Shown here: one piece after another, positions 18,419-27,156 of the stretch
Numbering within the stretch: position 1 is the first letter of the stretch
Layout of the letters: each line of letters opens with the position of its first letter
NCBI GenBank assembly: GCA_900546645.1
Contig: URDR01000003.1
Span: 17,100-81,099 of the forward strand
DNA length: 64,000 nucleotides
Source of the DNA: an uncultured Bacteroides sp.
GTDB taxonomy: Bacteria; Bacteroidota; Bacteroidia; Bacteroidales; Bacteroidaceae
Direction: 5' to 3'
Notes under the pieces: generated by a model
The model's database searches: none
What the model saw: only the letters and a program-made list of their open reading frames with translations
What the model was told of the DNA's origin: nothing
Program-made: the position numbers and the translations under genes

Positions 18419-19515
18419 GGTGGAAGGCTTTTTTTCCGGTACTCATCGGCTTCTGCCTCGCTGTGGTTTTTGCAGCGGAGGAACTCGGGGCTGAAGATGT
18501 GCAGGGGATGCTGACGGAGCGTGAGCAGGGGATGCGGACAGAGCATTCCGGTGTATCGGCAAAGGAGAAACCTCTTCTGCTGACGGAGCGTGTGCAGCAG
18601 ATGCGGGCGGAGCGTGTGCATCAGCAGGCGGCTGCAGAAGAAACGGAGTCTGCAGAAGGAACCGGAAGTACGGAAGCGGAGGAAATTTCGCGTCCGTACA
18701 GGCTGAATGCCAACTTCAAGGTGGTGGCTGATACGCTGTGGCTCTATCATCTGCCGCTCACCGACTCGCTGGCGGTGGTGCAGGGCGACCAACTGGTGGT
18801 GGCGGAGTTTGCCGTCCATCCCGATGATTCCATCTATTCCCTGTGGGTAAAGGTGGCACGCGATCAGGAAACCATCGGATGGCTTCCCGAACAGAGGCTC
18901 CTGCAAGGCATCGTTCCGGTCGACCCTATCTCGCAGGGTATCCTATGGTTCAGTAGCTCGCATACGGTGCCGTTTCTGGTTATCTCTGCCGGATTTGCAC
19001 TATGGTTTGCCGTGCGTGCCGTGCGGCGCAAGCAGATCCGGCTCATCGGTCTGAATGATATTGACAGCATCTTCCCTCTGTCGCTCTCGTGGCTGATGGC
19101 TGTGGCTGCCACACTCTATAACTCGATACTGCACTTCAGCCCATCGGTGTGGGAGGCGTATTATTACAACCCCTCGCTCAACCCGTTTCAGCTGCCTTTC
19201 ATCATCGGACTGTTCATCTTTTGCATCTGGCTCATCATCCTAATGGGGATAGCCATGCTAGATGACTTGTTTCATCAGACTTCGGTGGAGGTGGCGCTGT
19301 TTTATCTCACGGGAGTGGCGGCGTGTTGCATCTTCTTATATATCTTTCTCACCTGTCTGCCGGTATATGGAGCATACCTCTGTCTGACTGCTTACTCTGT
19401 ATGGGTCTTCAAGCAGCTAAAAGGGGCGTCGGATTATCCGTATGCCTGTGGGGCTTGCGGGGCGAAGATGCGGAGAAAAGGTATCTGTCCGCACTGCGGA
19501 GCAATGAATGAATAA
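18415..19515 (+). CDS. Multi-pass membrane protein with SH3-like segment and C-terminal zinc ribbon, unknown function
   Basis: 366 residues, start ATG overlapping the U32 stop (ATGA). An N-terminal signal helix (1-20) leads to a Glu-rich low-complexity stretch holding two copies of LTERxQxMRxE (residues 33-43 and 56-66). Next is a beta-rich segment (about 95-160: VADTLWLYHLPLTDSLAVVQ, SLWVKVARDQETIGWLPEQRL) that resembles bacterial SH3 domains. At least four hydrophobic helices follow (about 180-335). The tail is a zinc ribbon with two CxxC knuckles (CGACG, CPHCG). The layout suggests translational coupling with U32. I do not recognise a function. Confidence 0.75.
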   Translation: MRWKAFFPVLIGFCLAVVFAAEELGAEDVQGMLTEREQGMRTEHSGVSAKEKPLLLTERVQQMRAERVHQQAAAEETESAEGTGSTEAEEISRPYRLNANFKVVADTLWLYHLPLTDSLAVVQGDQLVVAEFAVHPDDSIYSLWVKVARDQETIGWLPEQRLLQGIVPVDPISQGILWFSSSHTVPFLVISAGFALWFAVRAVRRKQIRLIGLNDIDSIFPLSLSWLMAVAATLYNSILHFSPSVWEAYYYNPSLNPFQLPFIIGLFIFCIWLIILMGIAMLDDLFHQTSVEVALFYLTGVAACCIFLYIFLTCLPVYGAYLCLTAYSVWVFKQLKGASDYPYACGACGAKMRRKGICPHCGAMNE

Positions 19516-19543
19516 TGAAAAATGAAGAATGAAAAGATATCTG

Positions 19544-19618
19544 GCACCTTGTCAACTATTCACCTTAAAAACTTAAGAACTTAAAAACTAAAAACATATC
19601 AACCTAAAAACTAAAACC
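19544..19618. repeat. Phrase-like spacer repeat (copy 1)
   Basis: Begins GCACCTTGTCAACTATTCACC and continues into ACTTAAGAACTTAAAAACTA units. The 31 bp at 19544-19574 match 25674-25704 at 27 of 31 positions by eye, in the same orientation, although the neighbouring genes differ. No open frame. Confidence 0.55.
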
Positions 19619-19619
19619 C

Positions 19620-21242
19620 ATGCCCAACCTACCTTCTGAATTTATCGAACAAACCCGACAACTCATGGGAGAAGCCGAATGCAATGCCCTCTGCCGAGCG
19701 TTACAGGCAGACGAGCCGGTCAGCATCCGGACCAATACCGGAAAGAATGCCCCTGCCCCACCCCAAGCCCATCCTGTTCCGTGGACCGACAACGGGTTTT
19801 ATCTGAACCGACGCCCGGCTTTCACCTTCGACCCGCTCTTCCATGCCGGATTCTATTACGTGCAAGAGGCGGCATCGATGTTTATCGCGCAAGCCGTCCG
19901 CCGCTATGTAAACCGCCCGGTGGTCATGCTCGACCTATGCGCTGCTCCGGGAGGGAAGTCCACCCTCGTGCGCAACTGCCTGCCGCAGGGAAGCCTGCTC
20001 GTGGCAAATGAGGTGATGCGTGCACGCTCGCAGGTATTGGCTGAGAATCTCATCAAATGGGGAAATCCGGAGGTTATTGTGACTAACAATGACCCTGCCG
20101 ACTTCTCCCGGCTGGAGGAAAGGTTTGATGTCATCCTCACCGATGTGCCCTGCTCGGGCGAAGGGATGTTCCGCAAAGATGACAGGGCCATCAGCGAATG
20201 GAGTCCAGAAGGAGTGGAACTCTGCTGGAAGCGTCAGCGTCGTATCGTGGCTGATATCTGGCCTTGTCTGAAACAGGGAGGAATTTTGATTTACAGTACC
20301 TGCACCTTTAACCGCGAAGAGAACGAGGACAATGTGGCGTGGATTGCCTCGACGTTAGGGGCTGAAGTTCTTCCGGTAGATACTGAAACGGAATGGGGGA
20401 TTACGGGAAATCTCACCGGGGAGGATTTTCCAGTGTACCGTTTCTTGCCTCATCACACTTCGGGCGAAGGACTGTTTGTGGCAGTGCTCCGCAAGAAGCC
20501 GGATTCCGAAGCGGGAAATTCCTGCTTCACCGGGGAGAATACCCGCCGGGAAGAAGCTGACGGCTGTCATGCCGGCAACGGCGGTGAATGGTTTGCTGAC
20601 GGTATTTCACCATCGAGTGACAGCGAAGAAGAAAAGCCTGCCTCGGTCTACTCTCGCAGAACAATAGCAGAAACCGTCTATACCGATGCTGCGGAAAGAA
20701 GAGGAAGGAAAGCAGAAGGATTCCGGAAAGGTGGAAAAGGAAAGGCGATGCAGAAGGGAAGCAAAGTTTCAGGAGTCTCCTTCCCCAAGGAAACGGAGGC
20801 GTGGATTCAGCATGCTGGTAATTTCTCGTTCCGCATGGAGGACACCCTTGCCATAGCTATCCCTGCGGATTATGCCGGTTTTTACGACGAGCTGAAGGAA
20901 TCGCTTCGCATTCTTCATGCCGGAATTACCCTTGCCGAACTGAAGGGAAAAGACTGGATGCCTTCGCACACGCTTGCCATGAGCACCGTTCTGTGCAAGG
21001 ATGCATTTCCGCAGACGGATCTGACGCTTGCCCAAGCGCTGTCTTATCTGCGCAGAGAAGCCATCATACTCGACTCGTCTGTTCCCAAAGGATATGTCTT
21101 GGTGACTTACCGCCACGTGCCGCTCGGTTTTGTGAAGAATTTAGGAAATCGAGCCAATAATCTTTATCCGCAAGAGTGGCGCATCCGGAGCGGTTACACG
21201 CCCGAAGAACTGCATCCGGTCTACGAAAATCTGCAGGAGTAG
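19620..21242 (+). CDS. rRNA cytosine-C5-methyltransferase, NOL1/NOP2/Sun (RsmF) family
   Basis: 540 residues. SAM-dependent 5-methylcytosine methyltransferase. The SAM site LDLCAAPGGKS (about 105-114), the release Cys in TDVPCSGEGMF (Cys178) and the nucleophile in YSTCTFNREENE (Cys228) are all present. After the catalytic domain comes a linker of about 100 residues (300-395), rich in Glu, Ser, Gly, Lys and Arg and probably disordered. A C-terminal RsmF-type RNA-binding domain with conserved RHVPLGFVKNLGNRANNLYP follows. Upstream spacer 19516-19619 is phrase-like AT-rich repeat; the gene ends before a terminator. Confidence 0.92.
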   Translation: MPNLPSEFIEQTRQLMGEAECNALCRALQADEPVSIRTNTGKNAPAPPQAHPVPWTDNGFYLNRRPAFTFDPLFHAGFYYVQEAASMFIAQAVRRYVNRPVVMLDLCAAPGGKSTLVRNCLPQGSLLVANEVMRARSQVLAENLIKWGNPEVIVTNNDPADFSRLEERFDVILTDVPCSGEGMFRKDDRAISEWSPEGVELCWKRQRRIVADIWPCLKQGGILIYSTCTFNREENEDNVAWIASTLGAEVLPVDTETEWGITGNLTGEDFPVYRFLPHHTSGEGLFVAVLRKKPDSEAGNSCFTGENTRREEADGCHAGNGGEWFADGISPSSDSEEEKPASVYSRRTIAETVYTDAAERRGRKAEGFRKGGKGKAMQKGSKVSGVSFPKETEAWIQHAGNFSFRMEDTLAIAIPADYAGFYDELKESLRILHAGITLAELKGKDWMPSHTLAMSTVLCKDAFPQTDLTLAQALSYLRREAIILDSSVPKGYVLVTYRHVPLGFVKNLGNRANNLYPQEWRIRSGYTPEELHPVYENLQE

Positions 21243-21550
21243 GCTGCCTGCTCCGCTGGTTCTGCTGCTTGCCCCAACCCGTTGCCAGATTCTCCATCCG
21301 CATAAAGGCAGCGGTGCTTCGACCGGTTCGGGATGAAAGATTTCAACTTGCAGAAGCAAGTAAATCAACTGCCGGAGAAAAAATGGCGGAGAGAACACAC
21401 ACCTGCCGCAACAGTTACGGAAAAACTGAAGGCTAAGAAAAAGAAGACCGTATCAAGGCTTGAATGCAGCACATGATACGGTCTTTTTAAATAAGATTAT
21501 TCTAATCAAGCTTCATTTCTGAAGCTGAAGGAGAAAGTTCCTCCACAACT
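21243..21550. other. Convergent spacer between the methyltransferase and S9 peptidase genes
   Basis: A 308-bp gap. Its right half carries a bidirectional terminator. The left half (21243-21430) is rather GC-rich and open in some frames, but shows no recognisable protein; it may be a decayed 3' tail. Confidence 0.4.
21444..21490. terminator. Bidirectional terminator between convergent genes
   Basis: Perfect 12-bp stem AAGACCGTATCA (21444-21455) and TGATACGGTCTT (21474-21485). It is flanked by A-rich sequence on the left and T-rich on the right, so it can serve both strands. Confidence 0.88.
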
Positions 21551-23989
21551 TCACCGCTTCGGAATATCCACCGAATCTTCACATTTCCCTTTGAGATACT
21601 TTGAGAAATAATCCACCATACGCCAATAGAAATACTCATCCATCGTACCGAAAGCATGACGCTGTCCGGGAAGAATGAGCATGTCAAAGCGTTTGCCGGC
21701 ACGGATCAGCGCATCTACCACCCGGAACGTATTGGCAGGATGCACGTTATTGTCGATGTCGCCGTGCACCAGCATCAGATGCCCCTTGAGCTGCTTCACG
21801 ATTTCAGGATTCGTGGCAATCTTATAGGCAAAAGTAGTATCGCCCTCGGCTGTTATTTCCTCTTTCACCCCGTGGTGTGTTTCACTCCACCAGCGATTGT
21901 AAATGCGGTTGTCATGATTTCCGGCACACGATACGGCAGCCTTGTAAAAGTCGGGATACTGGCAGATAGCGGCTGTAGACATAAATCCTCCGCCCGAATG
22001 TCCGTGAATGCCTACGCGGTCAATGTCGATAAATGAATGACGGGCAGCCAACTGCTCGACGGCAGCCTTATGATCGGCCAGAGGATAGTCACGCAGATTA
22101 CCATATCCGTAGTTATGATACCACTTTGAACGGGAAGGATGTCCGCCGCGCTGTCCCACCGAAATGACGATAAATCCGGCTTGTGCCAGACGGTCAGTAC
22201 GCACACTCATCCGCGTAAACGGATAATACACCGCCTCCACCTGAGGTCCCGGATACACATAGTCGATGATGGGATAAACCTTGGTCGAGTCAAAATTATA
22301 AGGTTTATACATCACTCCATACAAGTCGGTAACCCCGTCGGCAGCCTTCACCGTAAACAGTTCGGGAAACTGATACCCCGCAGCCTTCAGTCCGGAGAAA
22401 TCACTCTCTTCAAGCTTCATCACCTCCTTTCCGTTGCGGTCGAGCAGCACCGTGCAGGGGATGGTGTTCACCCGCGAATAATTATCCACTATATACCGGG
22501 CATCATCATCCATCTCCGGCTGGTGGAAGAAATCGCCCTCCGTGATCCGCTTCAGACCGCTTCCGTCGGCATTCACGCGGTAAAGCTGCTCATGATACGG
22601 ATGCTCCCCTTTCTCAAGCCCGTTAGCGATGAAATACACCGTACGCGAAGCTTCATCCACCTTCACCACACGCTCCACATGCCAAGGCCCCTTCGTGATG
22701 CGGTTTTTCAAATTTCCCTTGTCATCATAAAGATAAAGATGCGCCCATCCGTCGCGCTCACTCCACTGGATAAACTCCTTGCCCCCGCCAAAGACATGCA
22801 CAGGACGGGTTTCCTGATACGTATTCATCCGCTCACGCACTACAGGCACCACCGAATCCTGTCCCAACGTGTATGTACAGAGATCGATGCGATGCAGGTC
22901 GCGGCTGCTCCGAGTCAGGAAGAAGCGGTTGTTATCGCCCTGCCATACGGGAGAATTCCACTCACGGTCGCGTTCTTTCTGCTCCTGCGGACGGTATTCC
23001 AATGCGAGCGACTGGTTTTTCCATGCAGCTGTACGGATTTCGCGGCGAGTATTCGCTGTCATATCAAACAGATACAAATGCTCCTCGGGAGCGGTCATTT
23101 CTCCGGGCATCTGATATTTATAAGTTTCCAGCGTGGGGCGTGGGTCGGCGAGCGCATTAATCACCCATAAAGGCTTTACGGAGCGGTCATCAGACACGAT
23201 AGTCACGAAATGACGGGAGTCGGGCGACCAGCAACCATATACCCAACGGCGCTTCCCGTTGCAGAGTGTATCTGTGTTCAGCATACTGTAAGGAATGCCA
23301 TATCCAAAATCGGGAGTTCCATCATCAGTGAGTTGCACCTCCACGATGGTGCTGTCTTTCTCGTCCTTCTGCGCCTTGCGGTAATCAGCCATGCTCATGC
23401 GGAACAGATTGCAGTCTTTGGCATACACCACCGTCTGTCCGTCGGGCGAGACCGAAGCCCAGTCCATCCGTTCCGGTTCCTTCTTCCCGTCATCCAAGTG
23501 GGTCAGTTTCCGGGAAGGAAAGTCATATACAAAGTAAAACACCTCGGTTTTTTCCTTTTTTCCCTTCTGGCCTTTCTCCGGCTTCACCTCACGTGAGGAA
23601 ACCACCTCAAACGTAAACGTCCGTCCGTCGTCTTTCAACTTCAAGTTACGCAACGGAAGCTGCCGGGCCTCAAACGGATCACGAACCACCTCACTGAGCT
23701 GCGCCGCCAACTCATCACGGTCGAAAAGAAGTTCCTTGGAACGGGCAGAAGGATTCACTACATACCAGAAGGTACCTTCACTGGTTTTATATTCATACCA
23801 AAAAATCTTCCCGTCAGAAGACCAGTGCGGATCGACCATAGTCGAGAACAGCATGGTTTTCAGCTTTTCCTTTGTAAATTTCTCCGCCTGCAAATACTCC
23901 GGAAGGCGTTCCTGCCCCACGGCATAAGAGGTATGCACTAACGCACCTCCTCCAATCAATAGAGTCAACAAAAGTTTTTTCATCGTCAT
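21551..23989 (-). CDS. S9 family prolyl peptidase (dipeptidyl-peptidase IV type)
   Basis: 812 residues. Signal peptide MKKLLLTLLIGGGALVHTSYA; two ATGs two codons apart (23989, 23983) are possible starts. The N-terminal half is a beta-propeller with WSxD-type blades (WSSDGKIFWY, SVSPDGQTVVYAKD, CWSPDSRHF). The C-terminal alpha/beta-hydrolase domain has the nucleophile elbow GHSGGGFMS (Ser about 665), Asp in HGDIDNNVH and His in GQRHAF. It should release dipeptides after Pro/Ala from peptides in the periplasm. It lies downstream of rseP but is separated by a GC-rich hairpin, so it is probably transcribed on its own. Confidence 0.93.
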   Translation of the reverse strand: MTMKKLLLTLLIGGGALVHTSYAVGQERLPEYLQAEKFTKEKLKTMLFSTMVDPHWSSDGKIFWYEYKTSEGTFWYVVNPSARSKELLFDRDELAAQLSEVVRDPFEARQLPLRNLKLKDDGRTFTFEVVSSREVKPEKGQKGKKEKTEVFYFVYDFPSRKLTHLDDGKKEPERMDWASVSPDGQTVVYAKDCNLFRMSMADYRKAQKDEKDSTIVEVQLTDDGTPDFGYGIPYSMLNTDTLCNGKRRWVYGCWSPDSRHFVTIVSDDRSVKPLWVINALADPRPTLETYKYQMPGEMTAPEEHLYLFDMTANTRREIRTAAWKNQSLALEYRPQEQKERDREWNSPVWQGDNNRFFLTRSSRDLHRIDLCTYTLGQDSVVPVVRERMNTYQETRPVHVFGGGKEFIQWSERDGWAHLYLYDDKGNLKNRITKGPWHVERVVKVDEASRTVYFIANGLEKGEHPYHEQLYRVNADGSGLKRITEGDFFHQPEMDDDARYIVDNYSRVNTIPCTVLLDRNGKEVMKLEESDFSGLKAAGYQFPELFTVKAADGVTDLYGVMYKPYNFDSTKVYPIIDYVYPGPQVEAVYYPFTRMSVRTDRLAQAGFIVISVGQRGGHPSRSKWYHNYGYGNLRDYPLADHKAAVEQLAARHSFIDIDRVGIHGHSGGGFMSTAAICQYPDFYKAAVSCAGNHDNRIYNRWWSETHHGVKEEITAEGDTTFAYKIATNPEIVKQLKGHLMLVHGDIDNNVHPANTFRVVDALIRAGKRFDMLILPGQRHAFGTMDEYFYWRMVDYFSKYLKGKCEDSVDIPKR

Positions 23990-24094
23990 TATTTTATTCG
24001 GTTTCTAATTTCACTTCAGTTCCGTTTTTCCACGCTCCTGCCTGCCGGACAAGACTGCCGGGAAGAAACGGAGTTTTTCCGACAACATACAGCA

Positions 24095-24132
24095 GGCGGG
24101 GCAACAAAGTGATCAAGTTTTGTTGCCCCGCC
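24095..24132 (-). terminator. GC-rich hairpin downstream of rseP
   Basis: Perfect 14-bp stem, GGCGGGGCAACAAA (24095-24108) with TTTGTTGCCCCGCC (24119-24132), 10-nt loop. It lies 25 bp after the rseP stop. No long T-run follows, but the stem is strong enough to act as a terminator or 3'-end stabiliser. Confidence 0.65.
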
Positions 24133-24156
24133 ACCGAATTCATGTAGTTTTATTGA

Positions 24157-25497
24157 TTAAAACAAGAATTTCAGCACATCATTGAAGTTCGCCCAGATAA
24201 GCAAGCCGAACAGCAGGAACATCCCCACCATCTGCGCATATTCAAGGAACTTATCGCTCGGTTTTCTGCGGGCAATAATTTCATAAAGCAGAAACAAGAC
24301 ATGCCCTCCGTCGAGCGCCGGAATAGGAAGAATATTCATGAAGGCAAGGATAATCGAGAGGAACGCCGTCATCGACCAGAACCGCTCCCAGTCCCACACC
24401 TTGGGGAAGATACTTCCGATGGTACCGAATCCGCCCACACTCTTCGCTCCCTCTTTCGTGAAGACATACTTCATATCGTTTACATAGCCCTTCAGCGTAT
24501 GCACCCCCAAGGCAGCTCCGGCAGGGAACGACTCCCCGAAGCCATAATTCAGCGTAGTAACGTTATAATCCGGGCGGCTTCCTATAGCCCCCACGCGGAA
24601 ATCGCTGCCGGTATGAACCGTCACCGTATCACACAATCCCTCATGCGAGAAGACCAGTTCAAACGAAGCCGAAGGCAATTTTTCCACTTCCGCACGCGTA
24701 CGAAGTCGATCCATCTCCTCCATGAACGCATTCCATGAGTTCAGGCTCTTCCCGTTAAAAGCCAGCAGAAGGTCACCCTTCTGCACGCCAGCCTTACAGA
24801 AAGCCCCTCCGGGGAGAACCGAGTCGACCACATTCGGATAAAGATAATCCACGAACATCGGGTCTTGCTGCGCCACCTCAAGCAGGCTCAGCTCCGGCAT
24901 CAGGATTTTAGTCTCCACCCCCTGACGCATTACAGTCACCTCACGCGCCTCGACAATGCTGCGAATCATATCCATATCAAAGCGCACCAGTTCTTTTCCG
25001 TCGGCACTCTGAAGGATATCCCCGTCGCGGAAGCCAATCTGCTGAGCCGTTTCATTAAACTTCATCCCATACGACACATCTTTCAGCGCCACATACTGGT
25101 CGCCCCAAGTAAACAGAATCATGGAATAGATGAAAAGCGCAAGCAGGAAATTCATCATCACCCCGCCAATCATCACCAGCAGACGCTGCCATGCCGGTTT
25201 AGAGCGGAACTCCCAAGGCTGTGCCGGCTGCTTCATCTGCTCGGTATCCATCGACTCGTCAATCATTCCGGCTATTTTACAATACCCTCCTAAAGGCAAC
25301 CATCCTACTCCATACTCGGTTTCGCTGTTCTTCGGTTTGAACTTGAAGAGCGAGAACCAGGGATCAAAAAAGATATAAAACTTTTCCACACGGATTTTAA
25401 ACAGACGTGCAAAAAAGAAATGTCCGCCCTCGTGTACGATAACCAGCAGCGAAAGGCTGAGAATCAGCTGGAGAGCGCGAATCAGAAATGTTTCCAT
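24157..25497 (-). CDS. rseP: RIP metalloprotease RseP (site-2 protease)
   Basis: 446 residues. Intramembrane zinc protease that cleaves membrane-bound anti-sigma factors or signal-peptide remnants. The first helix holds the zinc motif HEGGH (residues 22-26). The last helices carry LPIPALDGGHV, which contains the third zinc ligand region. PDZ-like segments lie in the middle (ILQSADGKELVRF; LPGGAFCKAGVQKGDLLLAFNG). It follows dxr by about 315 bp of repeat-like spacer, the usual gene order in Bacteroides. It is a plausible processor of FecR-type anti-sigma factors such as the one at 40951-41943 (inference). Confidence 0.95.
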   Translation of the reverse strand: METFLIRALQLILSLSLLVIVHEGGHFFFARLFKIRVEKFYIFFDPWFSLFKFKPKNSETEYGVGWLPLGGYCKIAGMIDESMDTEQMKQPAQPWEFRSKPAWQRLLVMIGGVMMNFLLALFIYSMILFTWGDQYVALKDVSYGMKFNETAQQIGFRDGDILQSADGKELVRFDMDMIRSIVEAREVTVMRQGVETKILMPELSLLEVAQQDPMFVDYLYPNVVDSVLPGGAFCKAGVQKGDLLLAFNGKSLNSWNAFMEEMDRLRTRAEVEKLPSASFELVFSHEGLCDTVTVHTGSDFRVGAIGSRPDYNVTTLNYGFGESFPAGAALGVHTLKGYVNDMKYVFTKEGAKSVGGFGTIGSIFPKVWDWERFWSMTAFLSIILAFMNILPIPALDGGHVLFLLYEIIARRKPSDKFLEYAQMVGMFLLFGLLIWANFNDVLKFLF

Positions 25498-25813
25498 TTG
25501 CGTTAGTTTTTTAGTTTTTCAGTTTTAAGTTTGTAAGTTTTAAGTTTTGAATTATGAATTTTGAGTTTATAAGTACCCACCTTGTCAGTTGAAAACACCT
25601 CTGTTTACAAGGCTTCTGCTGACGGGGTTTTAGAAAGCTTTTTCTCTATCTACAAAAGTAAACGGGCATTTCTGCGCCTTGTCAACTCGTCACCTTATAA
25701 ACTTGTCACCATGAAAGCGAACTTGCAAAACTCAAATTTAATTTATATGTTCTTATGTACTTATGTCTTAAAATTCATAAGACTGTAAATTCTTATATCC
25801 TAAAGACCATAAA
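25498..25813. repeat. Repeat-rich spacer between dxr and rseP (copy 2 of the CCTTGTCAACT phrase)
   Basis: 316 bp. The part 25500-25575 is made of TTTTTAGTTTTTCAGTTTTAAG-like words. 25574-25710 contains CACCTTGTCAGTTG and then the phrase GCGCCTTGTCAACTCGTCACC at 25674, similar to 19544. No convincing coding frame; it splits dxr from rseP without an obvious terminator. Confidence 0.5.
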
Positions 25814-26980
25814 TTAAAGACCAGCCCTCCGGTTAATCACCAGTTCCGCGGCAATGCGGCGCGTCTCCGCATCCGTTGCCACATAATCGTCATACGAAGG
25901 CGACTTGATAAAAGGAACCATCCCCATCGTCTTTTCAATCACATCACTCATGCCGAGAAAAGAAATCTGATCATTCAGGAAAGCAGCCACCACCACCTCA
26001 TTCGCCGCATTGACGATACAAGGCAAGTTTCCCCCCCGATGCAACGCCTCGTATGCCAGAGCCAGGTTTCTGAAACGCTTGGTATCAGGCTGTTCAAACG
26101 TAAGCGTATTCCATTTGGCAAAATCCAGCCGGTCGCCCGACAGAGATACCCGATTCGGAAAAGAGAAAGCATACTGGATAGGCAGACGCATGTCGGGCAC
26201 CCCAAGCTGCGCCTTCACCGCCCCGTCGGCAAACTCCACCATCGAGTGGATAACCGATTGCGGATGCACCACCACCTCAATCTGTTCAGGAGAAACCCCG
26301 AAGAGCCATTTCGCCTCTATCACCTCGAAGCCCTTATTCATCATCGAAGCCGAATCGACCGTAATCTTCGCTCCCATCGACCAGTTGGGATGCTTCAGCG
26401 CCTGTTCACGCGTAACATGCTCCAGCTGTTCCGCCGTAAAAGAGCGGAACGGACCGCCGGAAGCAGTAAGAATCACCCGGCTCAGTTCATTTCCCGGCTC
26501 CAGACACTGGAAGATGGCAGAATGCTCCGAGTCGACCGGCAGAATCGGAGTACGGTGCTTAACGGCAAGCTCAGTAATCAGCTCACCAGCCACCACCAAC
26601 GTCTCCTTGTTGGCAAGGGCAATGGTCTTTCCGGCACGGATAGCATTCATGGTAGGACGGAGACCGGCATACCCCACCATAGCCGTAAGCACCATATCTA
26701 CTGGCCCCGATTCCACAATCTGCGCCAGTGCATCCTCACCGGCATACACCTTCACTGGCACATCAGCCAAAGCTTCCTTCAGCCACTGGTACTTATCGGG
26801 ATTCGCAATCACCACCGCTTCCGGCAAGAATTTACGAGCCTGCTCAGCCAGCAGCTCAGCCCGGTTATTCGCCGTGAGCGCATACACCTCATATAAATCG
26901 GGATGCTCGGCTATGACCTGCAAGGCCTGTGTTCCGATGGAGCCGGTAGAGCCCAATATTGCTATCTGTTTCTTCTTCAT
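25814..26980 (-). CDS. dxr: 1-deoxy-D-xylulose 5-phosphate reductoisomerase
   Basis: 388 residues. Second step of the MEP isoprenoid pathway: NADPH-dependent conversion of DXP to MEP. The NADPH loop ILGSTGSIGTQAL is at residues 8-20. The ALANKETLVVAG segment, the metal/substrate site LPVDSEHSAIFQCLEP and the flexible lid around HPNWSMGAKITVDSASMMNKG are all intact. Family length is normal. Its product feeds lipid carriers also needed by MenA in this window. Confidence 0.97.
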   Translation of the reverse strand: MKKKQIAILGSTGSIGTQALQVIAEHPDLYEVYALTANNRAELLAEQARKFLPEAVVIANPDKYQWLKEALADVPVKVYAGEDALAQIVESGPVDMVLTAMVGYAGLRPTMNAIRAGKTIALANKETLVVAGELITELAVKHRTPILPVDSEHSAIFQCLEPGNELSRVILTASGGPFRSFTAEQLEHVTREQALKHPNWSMGAKITVDSASMMNKGFEVIEAKWLFGVSPEQIEVVVHPQSVIHSMVEFADGAVKAQLGVPDMRLPIQYAFSFPNRVSLSGDRLDFAKWNTLTFEQPDTKRFRNLALAYEALHRGGNLPCIVNAANEVVVAAFLNDQISFLGMSDVIEKTMGMVPFIKSPSYDDYVATDAETRRIAAELVINRRAGL

Positions 26981-26984
26981 ATGA

Positions 26985-27156
26985 TTTGAGTTTTTAAGTT
27001 CTTGAGTATTGAGTTTTTAAGTTTTTGAATTCAAGTTTCTACGTTGATAAATATTTGAGTTGCCATTCTTCATTCCTCATTTTTCATTCTTCATTTATCA
27101 TTTTCCTCATTTTCCTCATTCCTCATTTTTTCATTTCAAAGCCTTGCCAGCCGAAT
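26985..27156. repeat. Low-complexity spacer between the M23 gene and dxr
   Basis: Two types of simple phrase: GAGTTTTTAAGTTCTTGAG words at 26988-27030, and a run of TTCCTCATTTTTCATTCTTC words at about 27063-27135. No coding potential. Confidence 0.55.

Noticed and set aside
22139..23170. Long plus-strand open frame (343 codons) opposite the S9 peptidase gene
   Set aside because: It is the antisense shadow of a well-conserved peptidase gene; the protein is His/Arg/Leu-rich and unlike any family.
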